Of a stretch of 48,810 nt of DNA, positions 34,007-45,153 are shown piece by piece. Origin of the DNA: Globomyces pollinis-pini (taxonomy: Eukaryota > Chytridiomycota > Chytridiomycetes > Rhizophydiales > Globomycetaceae); contig MU621213.1 in assembly GCA_025399215.1 (NCBI GenBank), positions 1,847 through 50,656 of the forward strand. The letters run 5' to 3'. Position 1 is the first letter of the stretch. Each line of letters begins with the position of its first letter. The translations under genes and the position numbers were made by a program. The notes beneath the pieces were generated by a model, which searched no databases, was not told the origin of the DNA, and saw only the letters and a program-made list of their open reading frames with translations.

Positions 34007-35003
34007 CTAATCCCTTTGATTCTTAAACTTGGTTTCTTTAACCAATGGTAGATAATATGACTGAGTTTCAGTGTGAAATTCTAATAACTCTTCTTCATCA
34101 TTCAAAAATTTATCTCCCCAACTATTCCTCTCTGGTGAATTTTGCCGAGTAATATCACTATTACCACACGAAAAGTTCTTTTTGTTGTTTAGAAATAATA
34201 ATAAATTACATGGTATTCGGTTTTCGATGGAATCAAATTTAAAACTCGTTTCCCAGTGAATTTTGTCACTTGTTTATCAAATTCAAAATCATCATTCTAG
34301 TGTGAGTGTTGGTTGTATGGATTACATATTGTGACATTTTTGTATTTTTGGTTGACTTTGAGGATTCTGCGATATCTAACTCGTCCTCGACCAATGTTTG
34401 AAGAGATGCTTCTCTTTTTTGTGTCTCTGGTTTCGGGTTTTTGCCATTCATTGGACTGATATAGAATTGTGATGTTTGGAGACGTGGCCATTGAAATCCT
34501 ATGATTTATATTTACTGACTATTACCTGTATTCGATTGTAATCTCTCCATTAATTGTTCTTGTTTAGGTTGTTCATCTAAAATGTTTTAACTCTCAGGTT
34601 AAAATGTACATGGTAAATAGTCTAATGAGAGTTCTTTGGTTTGAAGACTAATTCGACTGATAATTTCATCAGAAACAAAACTCTTCTCTTTCATATCTAC
34701 GGTGCCATTCTTGTTGATTCGTTTTGGGATAGTCTTGGCATTTATTGTGGATGCACTTTCCCAAATCTGAGGTGATCTTTCATGACAATATGCTGCTACG
34801 GATTGTAATTTAATAGATTTGATATTCTCTTTCTTGTCTTTAAGCAAAACGTTTGAGCATCGATCTTTCATTCGTACACGATCTTTTCTTGTTTCTAACA
34901 GTAGTGGTTTTGTAGTATTTATATATCTAAGATTTCTTGGTGGACGCTGAGTTTGATTAAAATCAAATTGTCTAGACTCATTTGACCCATCTCCAATTCG
35001 CAT
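34007..35003 (-). CDS. Basic low-complexity protein, unknown
   Basis: Five exons: 34610-35003, 34526-34576, 34326-34498, 34210-34296, 34007-34177 (291 aa); introns 33, 27, 29 and 32 nt. The protein is rich in Lys, Arg, Asn and Ser with no membrane segment and no recognisable domain. The C-terminal third is the most ordered-looking part (NSWGDKFLNDEEELLEFHTE then YYLPLVKETKFK). Four introns of the local size and consistent phase support a real gene. The start at 35003 is the first ATG in frame. It is divergent from the nucleoporin gene. I cannot give a function. Confidence 0.66.
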
Positions 35004-35451
35004 AATTGGAATCAATTATTTTGTCACAGTTGCTATTTATTTTATTTATGGAGCGTGGATGAGAGTTTGATTTTTTTTTGTTATCGTTACCACTATTGTA
35101 CAATCATAAGACTAGATAATGAGGATATATATCTGAGATTTGCTCTGGCCTTTATGATACAGGCAAATATCTTTATCTATGTAATTTGCTGTGTCGTGAT
35201 GACTAATGGATGTGAGTACATAAATACTTGGAATTGACATACATGTTCAATATAGATAGATGATTAAACTGCCGATCGTTTGCTTTTCATTGAGATCCAA
35301 TTATTTGATTATTCTATCATCTTCACTTTGAATTTTTCATTCTTCTCTTCAATTAAAAAAGTAAGTACATGACCTTCAATCTACTAAAAGAGATATCAAA
35401 TCGAATATTCTAATCAATCAAATAGTTTAACCTTTTATAGGGATACCTAAT
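35004..35451. other. Divergent promoter region
   Basis: 448 bases between the unknown basic-protein gene (minus) and the nucleoporin gene (plus). A 60-codon plus frame at 35055-35237 has no supporting features. No repeats seen. Confidence 0.45.
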
Positions 35452-38400
35452 ATGGAACTCATTACCACAGACGAGATGGATGTTGAAGTAACACTATCAA
35501 ATTTAACGAATTATAGTACATTCAATTCAAGCAATTAAGAGTTAAAGGGACCTTAAATTTAATGCCTAAAACAACTACATTAAATAACCTAATCTCAATT
35601 GGAAAGTATGGGATCTTGTTATATCTGAATGATAATTTTATTCATTCCATTAAAACAATTGATTGTGCTCAAAGCATTATATTAAATAATCAAGATACTA
35701 AACCCACCAATTGGAAGATCAAATCAAACATTTTTCATGTATCTTTGGATCAGGAAACACTTCTCGTTGGAGATATTAAAAAACTTGACTTTATTCAATT
35801 AAAAGACTTGACTGTTCAGAAATCGATCGTTTTTGAACAGAAAATCATCAAAATACTTCCAAATCCTGAATCTTTTCCTGACCAAATCGCAATTTTGACT
35901 GAAGATAATTGTGTTCACTTTGTAGCAATTTCTACAGGTGAAAAGATTTTAGTTAAAAGCGACCCTGTCACTGCATGTATGATGACTTTGTATACTTATT
36001 ATAGTCTGTTGGAGCGTAAAGGGAAAACAATTGTGTTGTGGTACCAAGAGTGGAACTATATTTCAAGTTACTCCCCAAGGCGATATAAAGAAACAGATTG
36101 CCAGACCAGAGGAAACTGCTGAAAATTCCTACATTGCTAATATTTTATGGCTTGACAACACAGTCTTTTTTGTGGTCTATCAAACTGATATTGAAGACAA
36201 AGAAGCAGAAATCAGAGTAATTGTTGGAGGATCCAAGGTATATTTTTGCCATTTTTTATTTCATAGGTGTACGTAGTGGACGAACCAACATATTCCTTTT
36301 CCATTGACAGACCGTTACATTTCTTCCTACAACCATTTGAAACAAATACTCCAATTCGATCTATGTTTACCTTCATTGCAAGTACAACTTCAGTAGACAC
36401 GGGTGTCATTGGAACTTCTGAAAAAAATGATTGGCATAACTGGTGCATGGAAGAATCTTTAAAAGTTTCAATGCCTATTGATAGCGAGGATGCAGATACT
36501 TGGCCAATAGGAATTACAATTGATTATACCTCAAAAGTCATTGTGGATGAAGGTACACCTGATGCAACTCCGCCCTGCCCAATGTTATGGGTATTGAACA
36601 ATATTGGGGATTTAACTGCGTATTACTGTGTTCATAAAAAAGCTAAATCAGATGATGTTTTCTATCAAAAAATGATTTCGTCCACAACCGATTTGAAAAT
36701 CAGTGATATAAAATCAGAACAAAAGAACATTGAAATACAGCCAAAGCCAGATCAAAATGTTACGTCAGCCGCTGAAAAAAGTACAATGTTAGGAAGTCCG
36801 TTTGGAGCCTCTAAGCCTGGAACATCGATTTTTGGTTCTACCGCATTCAGTAAGTTGCCGATTTTGTAATTGCTAGAAACTAATGCCGGGGCTGCAACCA
36901 GTCTATTCGGAGCCAATCAAGCTAGCACACCTTTGAATCAACCTAGTACATTTAGTTTCGGAGCTCTTAACAAGGTCGACAGTAAAGGGACAACGGCTCA
37001 AGCACCGGCAGCGTTCAGTTTTACCAAAGCTGCCAACAGTACTTTGTCTGATAATGCAGAGACTGCAAAAACGACACCTACTCCTCTTTTCGGGCAATCG
37101 AAAGTCACTCCTAAACTGACTGCAGAAACTGCCCCTGCAGCTAAAGCCAACGAGCCGATCAAAAATCCAATTTTTGCATCAGCGAATAGTCCAGCTCCAA
37201 AATCGTTATTTGGAACCAACGTTGTAAAGACAGAGGCTACTCCATCTAAAATTGCGGACAGTGTGGTTAAAAAGGACACTAGTAGCAAATCAGCAACCAA
37301 AAAATCATCTGCGGCACCTAGTCTTGATAGCAAAAGTGTCAAAGATACTCCAGCAAAAAAAGTATCTGATATCGTTCCACAGTTATTTTCCAAAAAAACA
37401 GCATCTGCTGCAAAACCACCTTCAAAACAATCACCAGAACAGGTAATAATTCATTCATTTAATGTTAGTTGCTTGTTGATAAATTTGATTCATTTTATAT
37501 TGAACTTGAAAATGACTTCAAAGAATTATCTCAATTTGTAGAAACAATCGGAGCAGATATTAGCGAATCACTGGCCAAAAATCTTCCAAAAATTTCAGCT
37601 CAGCGTGTAACTGTTGAAGATTTGCAAGGAAATATCAAAGGCGTGCACTCTCATATGAGTAGTGTTCTTGAAGCAACTGAAGAAGTGAAGTCCACTATCG
37701 CAAATAGTATGTTATCCACTTCATGCTAAAATTTTTTAGTGCAAGATAAACAATCTGAATGTGACAGTCGTATGGAATACTTGTCCAAACCAAATTCCTA
37801 TCCTTTGGCTGGTTGTACTAATGGTTTATCACCTGAAGCTGAACAAATGAAACGTAAACTATTAATTAGTAAAGAGGTATTTTTGGAGAAAGATTGATAG
37901 TAGAATGTTGAATCAAGTATTGAAGTTTTACAAAGAGGAGTTGATAAGTTGGATGGCAGAAAACAGAATAGAGTTACTAAAGATTCCACTTATATTGATA
38001 TTTGGAATACTACTAGTTTACTTCGTCGAAGTATGAAGACAACCGATCAACTGCTCGATGGATTGGCCACTTCTATTCTTACATATAAAAAGGATCACAG
38101 TTTGGCTCCAAAAGATATGCAACAAGAAAAGAAATCCGAAAGACATAGATCAGGACCGTTTGGATTGAAAAAGGAAGACTTGTATGGTGATGATTCTATT
38201 TTGCTACCACCGAAAGCGAATGATATCCATTTACAGAAGCACTTGGCTAAACAAAAGAAATTACAGCTTCTCAAAGATCGCTTGAAAGGGCGTGCCTTGA
38301 TTATCGAGGAATCAAATCTCTCAACCAGGTTAGAAACAAAACAGCGAATTAAAGAAATATTATCTTCTGTGATTGGTGGCACGAAAGAAGGTTTTTCTTG

Positions 38401-41400
38401 ATGAAATCTCATTGTATTAGGCGAGGCTATTGTGGAAATTGATAGATCAGAGCAAAACATTGGCAGTCAGGATAAAGGTGCAGTCAGCGAAACGGATATA
38501 CCTGCATTAGAAGAGAGTAGTTTTGAGCAAGTGGAAGAAGGTGACTTTGAAAGCGATGAAGAATTAGTGAATGATACAAATACCAGTGATGCTGCTAATG
38601 ATGTACTATCCAGCGAAGAAAATTTCGATTCCAATGTTTCTGAAGATGGTGATGAGGACGAAAATGATGAATCTCAAGAAAATGAATATGATGCATTTCT
38701 AAATGATGACATGCCAGTTCCTAAAAGTGAAATATCATTTCAACCTATATTAGCTTCAACACCAGTATTAGGTGCGCAAAAGAAGCTGCACGACGCTGAT
38801 CAAAAGTCTCCTATGGCATCTTTCTCTTTTGGTACATTTGGTCAAACATCGAAGCCAAAAGATGGATCATTGTTTAACACCTCTGGCACTAGTATTAAAG
38901 TAGGAGAAAAATCACCATCCAATACATCAGGTTCTAGTTTTGGTTTCACTGGATTCGGTGCTAAGCCAGTCGCATCTAGTACTCCTGTCAATCAAGCATC
39001 ATCTTCGATTCCAGTGTTTAAACCATCTGGCTTTAGTTTTTCTTCAGCAGCTAAAACAGCCACTAATGACGATAATAAAGCGATAGACACATCAAAAACT
39101 CCAGTAAAGGCAACTGGATTTGGCTCTGGCTCAGCTGGATTTGGCTCGGGTTCCACTGGATTTGGTTTTGGTTCAACTGGATTTGGTCTCAAACAATCCA
39201 CACCAAGTTCTCCATCCAAATCAACACCAAATTCTTTTTCAGGGTTCAAATCAAATGAAGGAACTGGCTTTAGTTTTTCCGCAGCTGCAAAGGACAACAA
39301 TGTTGACACTGCAAAGTCTACAGGTGCCTTTGGGTTTGGTTCGAAGGCATTCGGTACCACAAACTCACCTCCAAAAACTATAGATACATTTTCGAGTAAC
39401 AATACAAGTAAATCAACTGGCTTTAGTTTTGCATCAGCAGCTAAATCAGTAAGCGATGCTAAAAATACAGTAACTGATGAAACATCGAAGGTTTTGCCTG
39501 AAGCATCCACAGTCAGTGTGTCCAAACCCAAAACTCCAGACTCACCAACTAAGCAAATACCTACCACTTTTAACTATCAAGCAGCAGGGCTTAGTGCTAA
39601 AAAACTTGGTTGGGATTGTAAGAACTGTCTTTCGAAAAACGATAATATGGAAGCGAGTAAATGTATTTCGTGTGAAGTTGAACGTGATATTGAGAATCCG
39701 GTGGTTGATTCGTCGAAAGCATCTGGAATTGCAACCATTGGTAGCAAAACACTTGTCCCAGGTTCACCACCTAAAGCACCGGCAACCTTTGATTTTGCTA
39801 AGGCTGGATTCAGTATGAAGAAAACAGGATGGGAATGTACTAGTTGTCTATCCAAGAATGATAATATGGATGCCACTAAATGTGTAGCCTGTGAGGCTGA
39901 TCGAGAAGGAGTGAAGACAGAGGCAGTAAAACCAAAAGCAATTGTGGAAGCACCTAAACCTCCAGCAAGTGCTGCAGGATTCAGTTTCGGTTCATCTGGT
40001 TTTGGAGCAAATGCAACAACATCAGGTTCACCACCTAAAGCACCGGCAACCTTTGATTTTGCTAAAGCTGGATTCAGTATGAAGAAAACAGGATGGGATT
40101 GTACTAGTTGTCTATCCAAGAATGATAATATGGATGCCACTAAATGCGTAGCCTGTGAGGCTGATCGAGAAGGAGTGAAGACAGAGGCAGTAAAACCAAA
40201 AGCAACTGTGGAAGCACCTAAACCTCCAGCAAGTGCTGCAGGATTCAGTTTCGGCTCATCCGGATTTGGAACGGAATCGGTTACGGCAGGAACTCCAGTA
40301 CAAGGTACCAATGAAGACTCTAAGAAAGAAAAAAATGTTTTTGAAGCTCCAAAACCACCATCTAGCACGGAAGGCTTTAGTTTCTCGAAGGCAGGATTTG
40401 GAACTACACCTACCCCAACCAGCCTTTCTTCTCAACTTGGTAGTGATAATGCAGACGGAGAATCAGCTAAAATTGAAGCTCCCAAACCACCTCAAGGTGT
40501 ATTAGGATTCAGTTTTGGATCCAGTTCATTTTCCAGTAATACAAATACTTCTAGTACTACTCAACCAACTGAAGCAGGAACAAGTAAAGAAATTGCGGAG
40601 GCTCCAATGGATGATGATAAGGATATTGATGTAGATGTTATGGATGATAATGAAAACTCATCTCAAATGATGGCTGCGGATGATATAAACACTAACATGG
40701 CCTCAATGTTTGGAAGTAAAGAGGTAACCAACAAAGTCAATCCTATGTTTGGGTCCTTCTCGAATACCAATAATAATGTGTCTACAAACGCATTTGGGTT
40801 TAATTCACAACAGCCATCATCATTTGTGACTCCTACCAAAGCAACATCTACGATTCCTACTACTTTTGGTAGTACTCCTGCAAATGTTTCACAGCCATCA
40901 TTCGGCTTTGGCGCTGGTAGCTCTGCATTTTCACAATCAACTAGTGCGTTTGGACAAACTGGATTTGGTGCGACACAGGCTCAGAAACCAGTACAATCTG
41001 CTTTTGGACAATCGTCACCATCTGCTTTTGGTACCCCTCAACCAGCTAATGTGCAACCTGCTTTTGGACAATCCGGATTTGGGCAAGCAGCCAATTCATC
41101 ACCTTCCTTTGGACAATCTGGATTTGGAAATCCATCAACACCTGCTTTTGGGCAGTCTGGGTTTGGGCAATCTGCAAATGCAACGCCAGCATTTGGACAA
41201 TCAGGGTTTTCACAAGCAGCTAAAGCATCACCGGCATTTGGACAATCAGGGTTTTCACAAGCAGCCAATGCCTCACCTGCATTTGGCCAATCCGGATTTG
41301 GACAAGCAGCCAATCCAGTATTTGGACAATCAAGTTTCGCAGCAGCCCCGTAAGTCAATATATGTATTAACCACCAGTCAATCCAGCCCAGCCCCCATTC

Positions 41401-41640
41401 CTGCCAAAACGTAATACTTTGAACTAACAATAGTGGTTTCTCCTCCTTTGCCAATGCACCTACAGGATTTGCTACTGTAGCTCAATCTTCATCTGGTACA
41501 ACAGGTTTTGGAAATGTACCACAAACCAACCCCAATGGCAACACCTTTGGAAATGGTGGATCAGTTGGAAAAAGTCAAAGGTTGGTTTTTTTGTTTATTT
41601 ATTTAATAGTTTCAAACCTGCGTTTACCGGTTATCGTTAA
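35452..41640 (+). CDS. Nup214/Nup159-type FG nucleoporin with RanBP2 zinc fingers
   Basis: Cytoplasmic-face nuclear pore component; relatives anchor the mRNA-export helicase Dbp5 on an N-terminal beta-propeller. Eleven exons: 35452-35487, 35517-35976, 36005-36237, 36267-36849, 36877-37442, 37469-37706, 37740-37876, 37904-38390, 38421-41349, 41434-41580, 41610-41640 (1948 aa); introns 29, 28, 29, 27, 26, 33, 27, 30, 84, 29 nt. Order: propeller (~10-390, WSVKGKQLCCGTKSGTIFQV, PCPMLWVLNNIGDL), sparse FG and basic linker, coiled coil (~627-910), acidic patch, FxFG/GFGS repeats, three C2C2 zinc fingers of RanBP2 type (~1310, 1383, 1471; GWxCxxCLSKNDNM...KCxxC), more FxFG, then FGQSGFGQ repeats and a C-terminal SFKPAFTGYR. 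Zinc fingers are typical of Nup153 and RanBP2, not of fungal Nup159. Confidence 0.9.
39761..40268 (+). repeat. Tandem 264-bp duplication encoding zinc fingers 2 and 3
   Basis: Unit 1 starts at 39761 and unit 2 at 40025, each beginning GGTTCACCACCTAAAGCACC. About 245 bases of each unit align with only a handful of differences, most of them silent or conservative (for example Glu to Asp in WECTS/WDCTS). The first zinc finger (~39608-39672) is clearly older and more diverged. Confidence 0.9.
41032..41345 (+). repeat. FG-repeat array (AFGQSGF type)
   Basis: About six to seven coding repeats of roughly 15-17 codons with the core PAFGQSGFxQAA. Two consecutive units starting near 41189 and 41234 are almost identical with a 45-base period. 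This is the glutamine-flavoured FG domain of the nucleoporin. Confidence 0.85.
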
Positions 41641-42281
41641 CAAACAGGTAATTAAGAGATCCTTATTCATACTTTATAAATAGTTTAGCTTATTTTTTAT
41701 TATTAAAAAAACGATTCGCAACACTTGATTTTTTTTTTGAGATTTTTATTGTTGAGCTTTAGGATTTAAATGTAAGAAAAAGTGTCAAAAACGTAACACA
41801 AACTTGGAGAGGTCAGATGACGTCAATTAAAGTTTAAATGAAAATTAATGATTATTTTGAATTGTGACTCTTCTTTCCAAAATTTATCAAATAGAATGAA
41901 CATCTGAGTTGAATGAATGCGAATGATGAATGTCAGAGACGGTTTTTTTTCTTATTCCCAAGTTGATGTATTGAATCATATACTGAATCATATTCAGAGT
42001 CAAATTGGTTTTCTAATGTGGAGTTGTTTGATGGTTGACAGAAACAACACGCCTATTTGAGATTGGTTGTATCGATCACTGGTTATTTGGTATACTATCG
42101 ATATTATCAGATTGGTTTTGACAAATTACAAGTACTGTCAAAGTGTCACCACCTGATATTAATTTTTTTTTGTGACATTGACAATTAACATCATGTTACG
42201 TAAGTTCATGCGAATTGGATATTACAAATTGGGATAGACAGTAATTAAAAAAGAGTTCCAAGAATGATTAAATTTATTGTT
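41641..42281. other. Intergenic, convergent genes
   Basis: 641 AT-rich bases between the 3' ends of the nucleoporin and the sixth SH3 gene. No open frame of note and no RNA gene recognised. Confidence 0.5.
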
Positions 42282-42998
42282 TTAAGGGATTTCTTCAATA
42301 CAAGCAACCGGTAGTATACCAGCTTGGTTGTTGGAATGATTCTTCCCTTTAGCCCAACCATCATTAAAGAGCAAATCCAGTACAACAATATCCCCGACTT
42401 GCATGGCCACTTCATCGGAGGCTACAGGGGTATAATCCATAATAACAATGTATCTAGAGGTGAGTTTAAGGACCCAAACCTTTTGTCGAGCACATCCGAT
42501 GGTTTTTTCGATCCGGGTTTTGCAATGATTCCAAATCCACCATTAGAAATTCGTTTTGATAATATGAAATAAGCCAAGAAAGTTAAGAGTAGAAAGAGGA
42601 GCAGACCAAAGCCAAGAGCAATCCAAGCAAAAACGGATAAACCGCCATTTGAGTTTTCTAAATTAGGGGTATTAGGCAATACAGTTCCAGTACTAATAGA
42701 TGAGGACGATGGTGTAGTAGTAGTAGTAGTTGTAGTTGATTTTGGAGCCAACATGAAGCAAGAAGAAGAGAAGGAAGGGTCTGACATACAAGGCCCATTG
42801 CAATTATTCTGAATAACCCAGCGACCTATAGATTAATAGAGAGTGTGTGTTACTTGAAGTATCACTGCATTGTAAAAAGTAAGAATTATCGCAAGCAGTT
42901 CTATCACCGTTTTGGATACTGCAGGGCATTCCCATTTCAGCCGTCTGAGAAGTAGTTAAAGCCAAAGCCAAGTTTAGTAATAAATACAGAATTGACAT
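42282..42998 (-). CDS. Small receptor-like membrane SH3 protein
   Basis: Exons 42854-42998, 42480-42825, 42282-42453 (220 aa); introns 28 and 26 nt. Signal peptide MSILYLLLNLALALTTSQ, then a short Cys-containing ectodomain (MGMPCSIQNGD, YFLQCSDTSS, NNCNGPCMSD, SSSCFM), a Thr/Ser stalk and a membrane helix (FAWIALGFGLLLFLLLTFLAYFI). After a short basic linker the SH3 domain (MDYTPVASDEVAMQVGDIV, NDGWAKGKN, GILPVACIEEIP) ends at the C-terminus. It shares architecture with the 22858-29660 array but the ectodomain is shorter and different. Its second intron lies before the SH3 rather than within it. It is the compact version of the same design. Confidence 0.87.
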
Positions 42999-43175
42999 GA
43001 AGAAAAAGACAAAAGGAATTGGAGTGATACAAAGGCTTAGGCTCATTGACCCAACTAACCCTAACAGTCCTGCCTTAAATAACCCTAACAAACCTTAAAA
43101 TTAAACTTGCATAATTATTCATGCGAATTTAGAATATAAACCTTAAAGTTTTTGGAATGGAATTCTCCTCATCTA

Positions 43176-44131
43176 ATGGTCAAACAATTCTCCTTGATCG
43201 AAAAAGAACTAGCTGATGGTGCAAAGATCACAGAATATAACTTGCATGCTAAAAGTGACAAGTACACTGTTCGAATTGAAAAGAACTCGGAAAAGAAAAC
43301 TTTCCCTAATATCTCTCATGCTCACTTAGAATCTTTACTAAAAAGTCAAGGTCACTCATTTTCCCCTTCTTTGGACTTATCCACTGCAATAAACAAGGAC
43401 AATTACTCTATCACCGAATACCATTTGGATTCAATCTCAAATCATTTCGTTGTCACCGTATCTAAACAATTGGACAGTGGAATCATCGATTCCATCTCAT
43501 TTCCAATGATCACCACTGCAGAATTAGCACCCTTACTACAGATTCCAGAAGAAATGGTCTCCAACACTGTCACGTTACATTTGAGTTTTGAACAAGGTAT
43601 TCCTGTCTCCACTCATTTTAGCACTAAGCCACGGTTACAATATAGAAGAATATCATAGTCACCAAAATAATGAAAACTATACGGTAAGTTCAAAAATGTT
43701 ATTTTATTACTAGGTGCATTTGAAAAAGGGCAATGCTGAAAAAACGTTCACCAACATTAGTCCACAGAAATTGTTATCAGTAGTTAATCCACCAGATAAT
43801 ATCTTGCCACCTACCTGGAATAAAACTCCAGATTCTCAAACTACCCCAACCAAGGCTACCGAACCAATTAAACGATCATCAAGTAAAAAACGGAAATCCT
43901 TCCAAAGCTGTAATTCAACGTCTTCACTTATATGCAGATGTTGATTCTGGTGGTAAAGTCACATCCATACACAAGAATGAAAAGGGTTCATTTAGTATCA
44001 AGATTGAGTTGCCTGATGGTACTGTTCATCCCTTTGCATCTGTTAGCGAAGAAAAGTTAAAAAATGTGGATGGATTTCAAGAATGTCTACAAGAGAGTGC
44101 AACATTGGAATCTACGGCAATGGAAACTTGA
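43176..44131 (+). CDS. Repeat protein of unknown function (about four related units)
   Basis: Exons 43176-43596, 43622-43683, 43714-43882, 43908-44131 (291 aa); introns 25, 30 and 25 nt. The protein consists of diverged units with a pattern I-x-E-Y then Y-T/V-V-x-V/I-x-K then F-x-x-I (KITEYNLHAKSDKYTVRIEK; SITEYHLDSISNHFVVTVSK; NIEEYHSHQNNENYTVHLKK; a weaker KNEKGSFSIKIEL). This suggests small beta-rich modules. The pattern resumes in an open stretch near 44291-44449 (STKYSVSVKYLNAANAQTF), so the gene probably has further 3' exons that I could not join. No signal peptide or membrane helix is seen. The start is the first ATG in frame. Family not recognised. Confidence 0.6.
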
Positions 44132-44477
44132 ATTAATAAACGATCAATTTGCAAAAAATCATAATCTAATCAGTTACGTATTGTGGGTATGGTACACGTT
44201 TCACAAACCAAACCATCAAAGGTTTTGTCCTTGGATTTTAATCCAATGATGCAAATCAAATCGTGAACATCTCATTTTTTGTTACAACAGATCATATCAC
44301 AATATCCAATTTCTATCGTTGAAGTTTTCATTATTGTTTCCACCAAAAAGATATTTCACGATAGAAAAAGTGATAGACTATCAACTAAATACTCAGTATC
44401 TGTCAAATATTTGAATGCTGCCAATGCCCAAACTTTTGTGATTTAAACCTTTAGTATATGATAGTTCCTAAAACCAA
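44132..44477. other. Gap that may hold further exons of the upstream repeat gene
   Basis: On the plus strand the frame 44291-44449 is open, ends in TAA, and encodes another module-like sequence preceded by an AG acceptor (TTACAACAG at ~44290). I found no donor giving the right phase from the last sure exon, so the connection is left open. Confidence 0.4.
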
Positions 44478-44805
44478 TCATTCTTGTTGTTGATGAAAGT
44501 CACGCATTAAAGTAGATTCAAATAATATTGAATTCATTGATTGGCATTTCATTCCAATGAATTTTTCAAATTTTACTTTGTCAACAATGTTCAGATCTTC
44601 CATCGGATGGATGCTACTGGGATTAGTCAACGCAGCAAACGTAACAATACTCTGTAAATGTGATTGTGGACCCAATCCTACAATATTCATTGTACCATCA
44701 TGTTCAGCATGTATTAGAAATTTTTGTATAGAATCCAATGCTTGTTCAAATACCACTACAAACCCAATACCATGGACAACTGTTTGTTTCCGTATTATGA
44801 TTCAT
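44478..44805 (-). CDS. Small protein, unknown
   Basis: Exons 44781-44805 and 44478-44755 (100 aa) joined by a 25-nt intron with a less usual GTTGTC donor. Sequence features: MVFEQALDSIQKFLIHAEHDG, IVGLGPQSHLQSIVTFAAL, and a glutamine-rich end (FHQQQE). No domain recognised and no membrane helix. It is divergent from the next small gene, with 35 bases between the two start codons. The 92-codon second exon is solid as an open frame; the first exon is less certain. Confidence 0.45.
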
Positions 44806-44840
44806 GTTAATTACTAGAACGAGGAAGTGTAAAGGATGAA

Positions 44841-45021
44841 ATGATTATTTATGGGTTTATCTTTATTACTGGAATTTTATTGGCTTTTGCGCTTGGAAGA
44901 GAACATTTGCTAAAGTTATCAAAGGTTTGTGGATTTGATTCGCTGATTGTTGTAGGAACAAGATTTGTATAGACGTTTACCACAATCACTACAGAAATTA
45001 TTAGAAGAGGAATCAAATTGA
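44841..45021 (+). CDS. Micro-protein with one N-terminal membrane helix
   Basis: Exons 44841-44924 and 44956-45021 (49 aa) across a 31-nt intron (GTTTGT...TTGTAG). The N-terminus is a membrane helix (MIIYGFIFITGILLAFALG) followed by a charged amphipathic segment (YRRLPQSLQKLLEEES). The layout resembles small inner-membrane mitochondrial proteins, but I cannot name a family. The clean splice and stop support expression. Confidence 0.5.
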
Positions 45022-45153
45022 TTGTACAATCAACTCAACTATAATTGCTTATATAAAGAATAAAACCTGTTTACAAATTCTTGCAGTATTTCTTTGATCA
45101 ACTCTCGCTTTGAATATCAATCACCAAACCAAACCGATTTATTACTATACAAA

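Noticed and set aside
35941..36060. Apparent frameshift in the nucleoporin propeller
   Set aside because: A 28-nt intron (35977-36004) accounts for it and restores WSVKGKQLCCGTKSG.
38992..41454. Several long minus-strand frames under the nucleoporin
   Set aside because: Shadows of FG repeats; repeated composition keeps antisense frames open. The plus strand has the domains and splice sites.
44557..44817. Plus-strand 86-codon Cys-rich frame that looks like a small secreted protein
   Set aside because: No spliced continuation and no proper signal peptide; antisense to the better-supported minus-strand frame.
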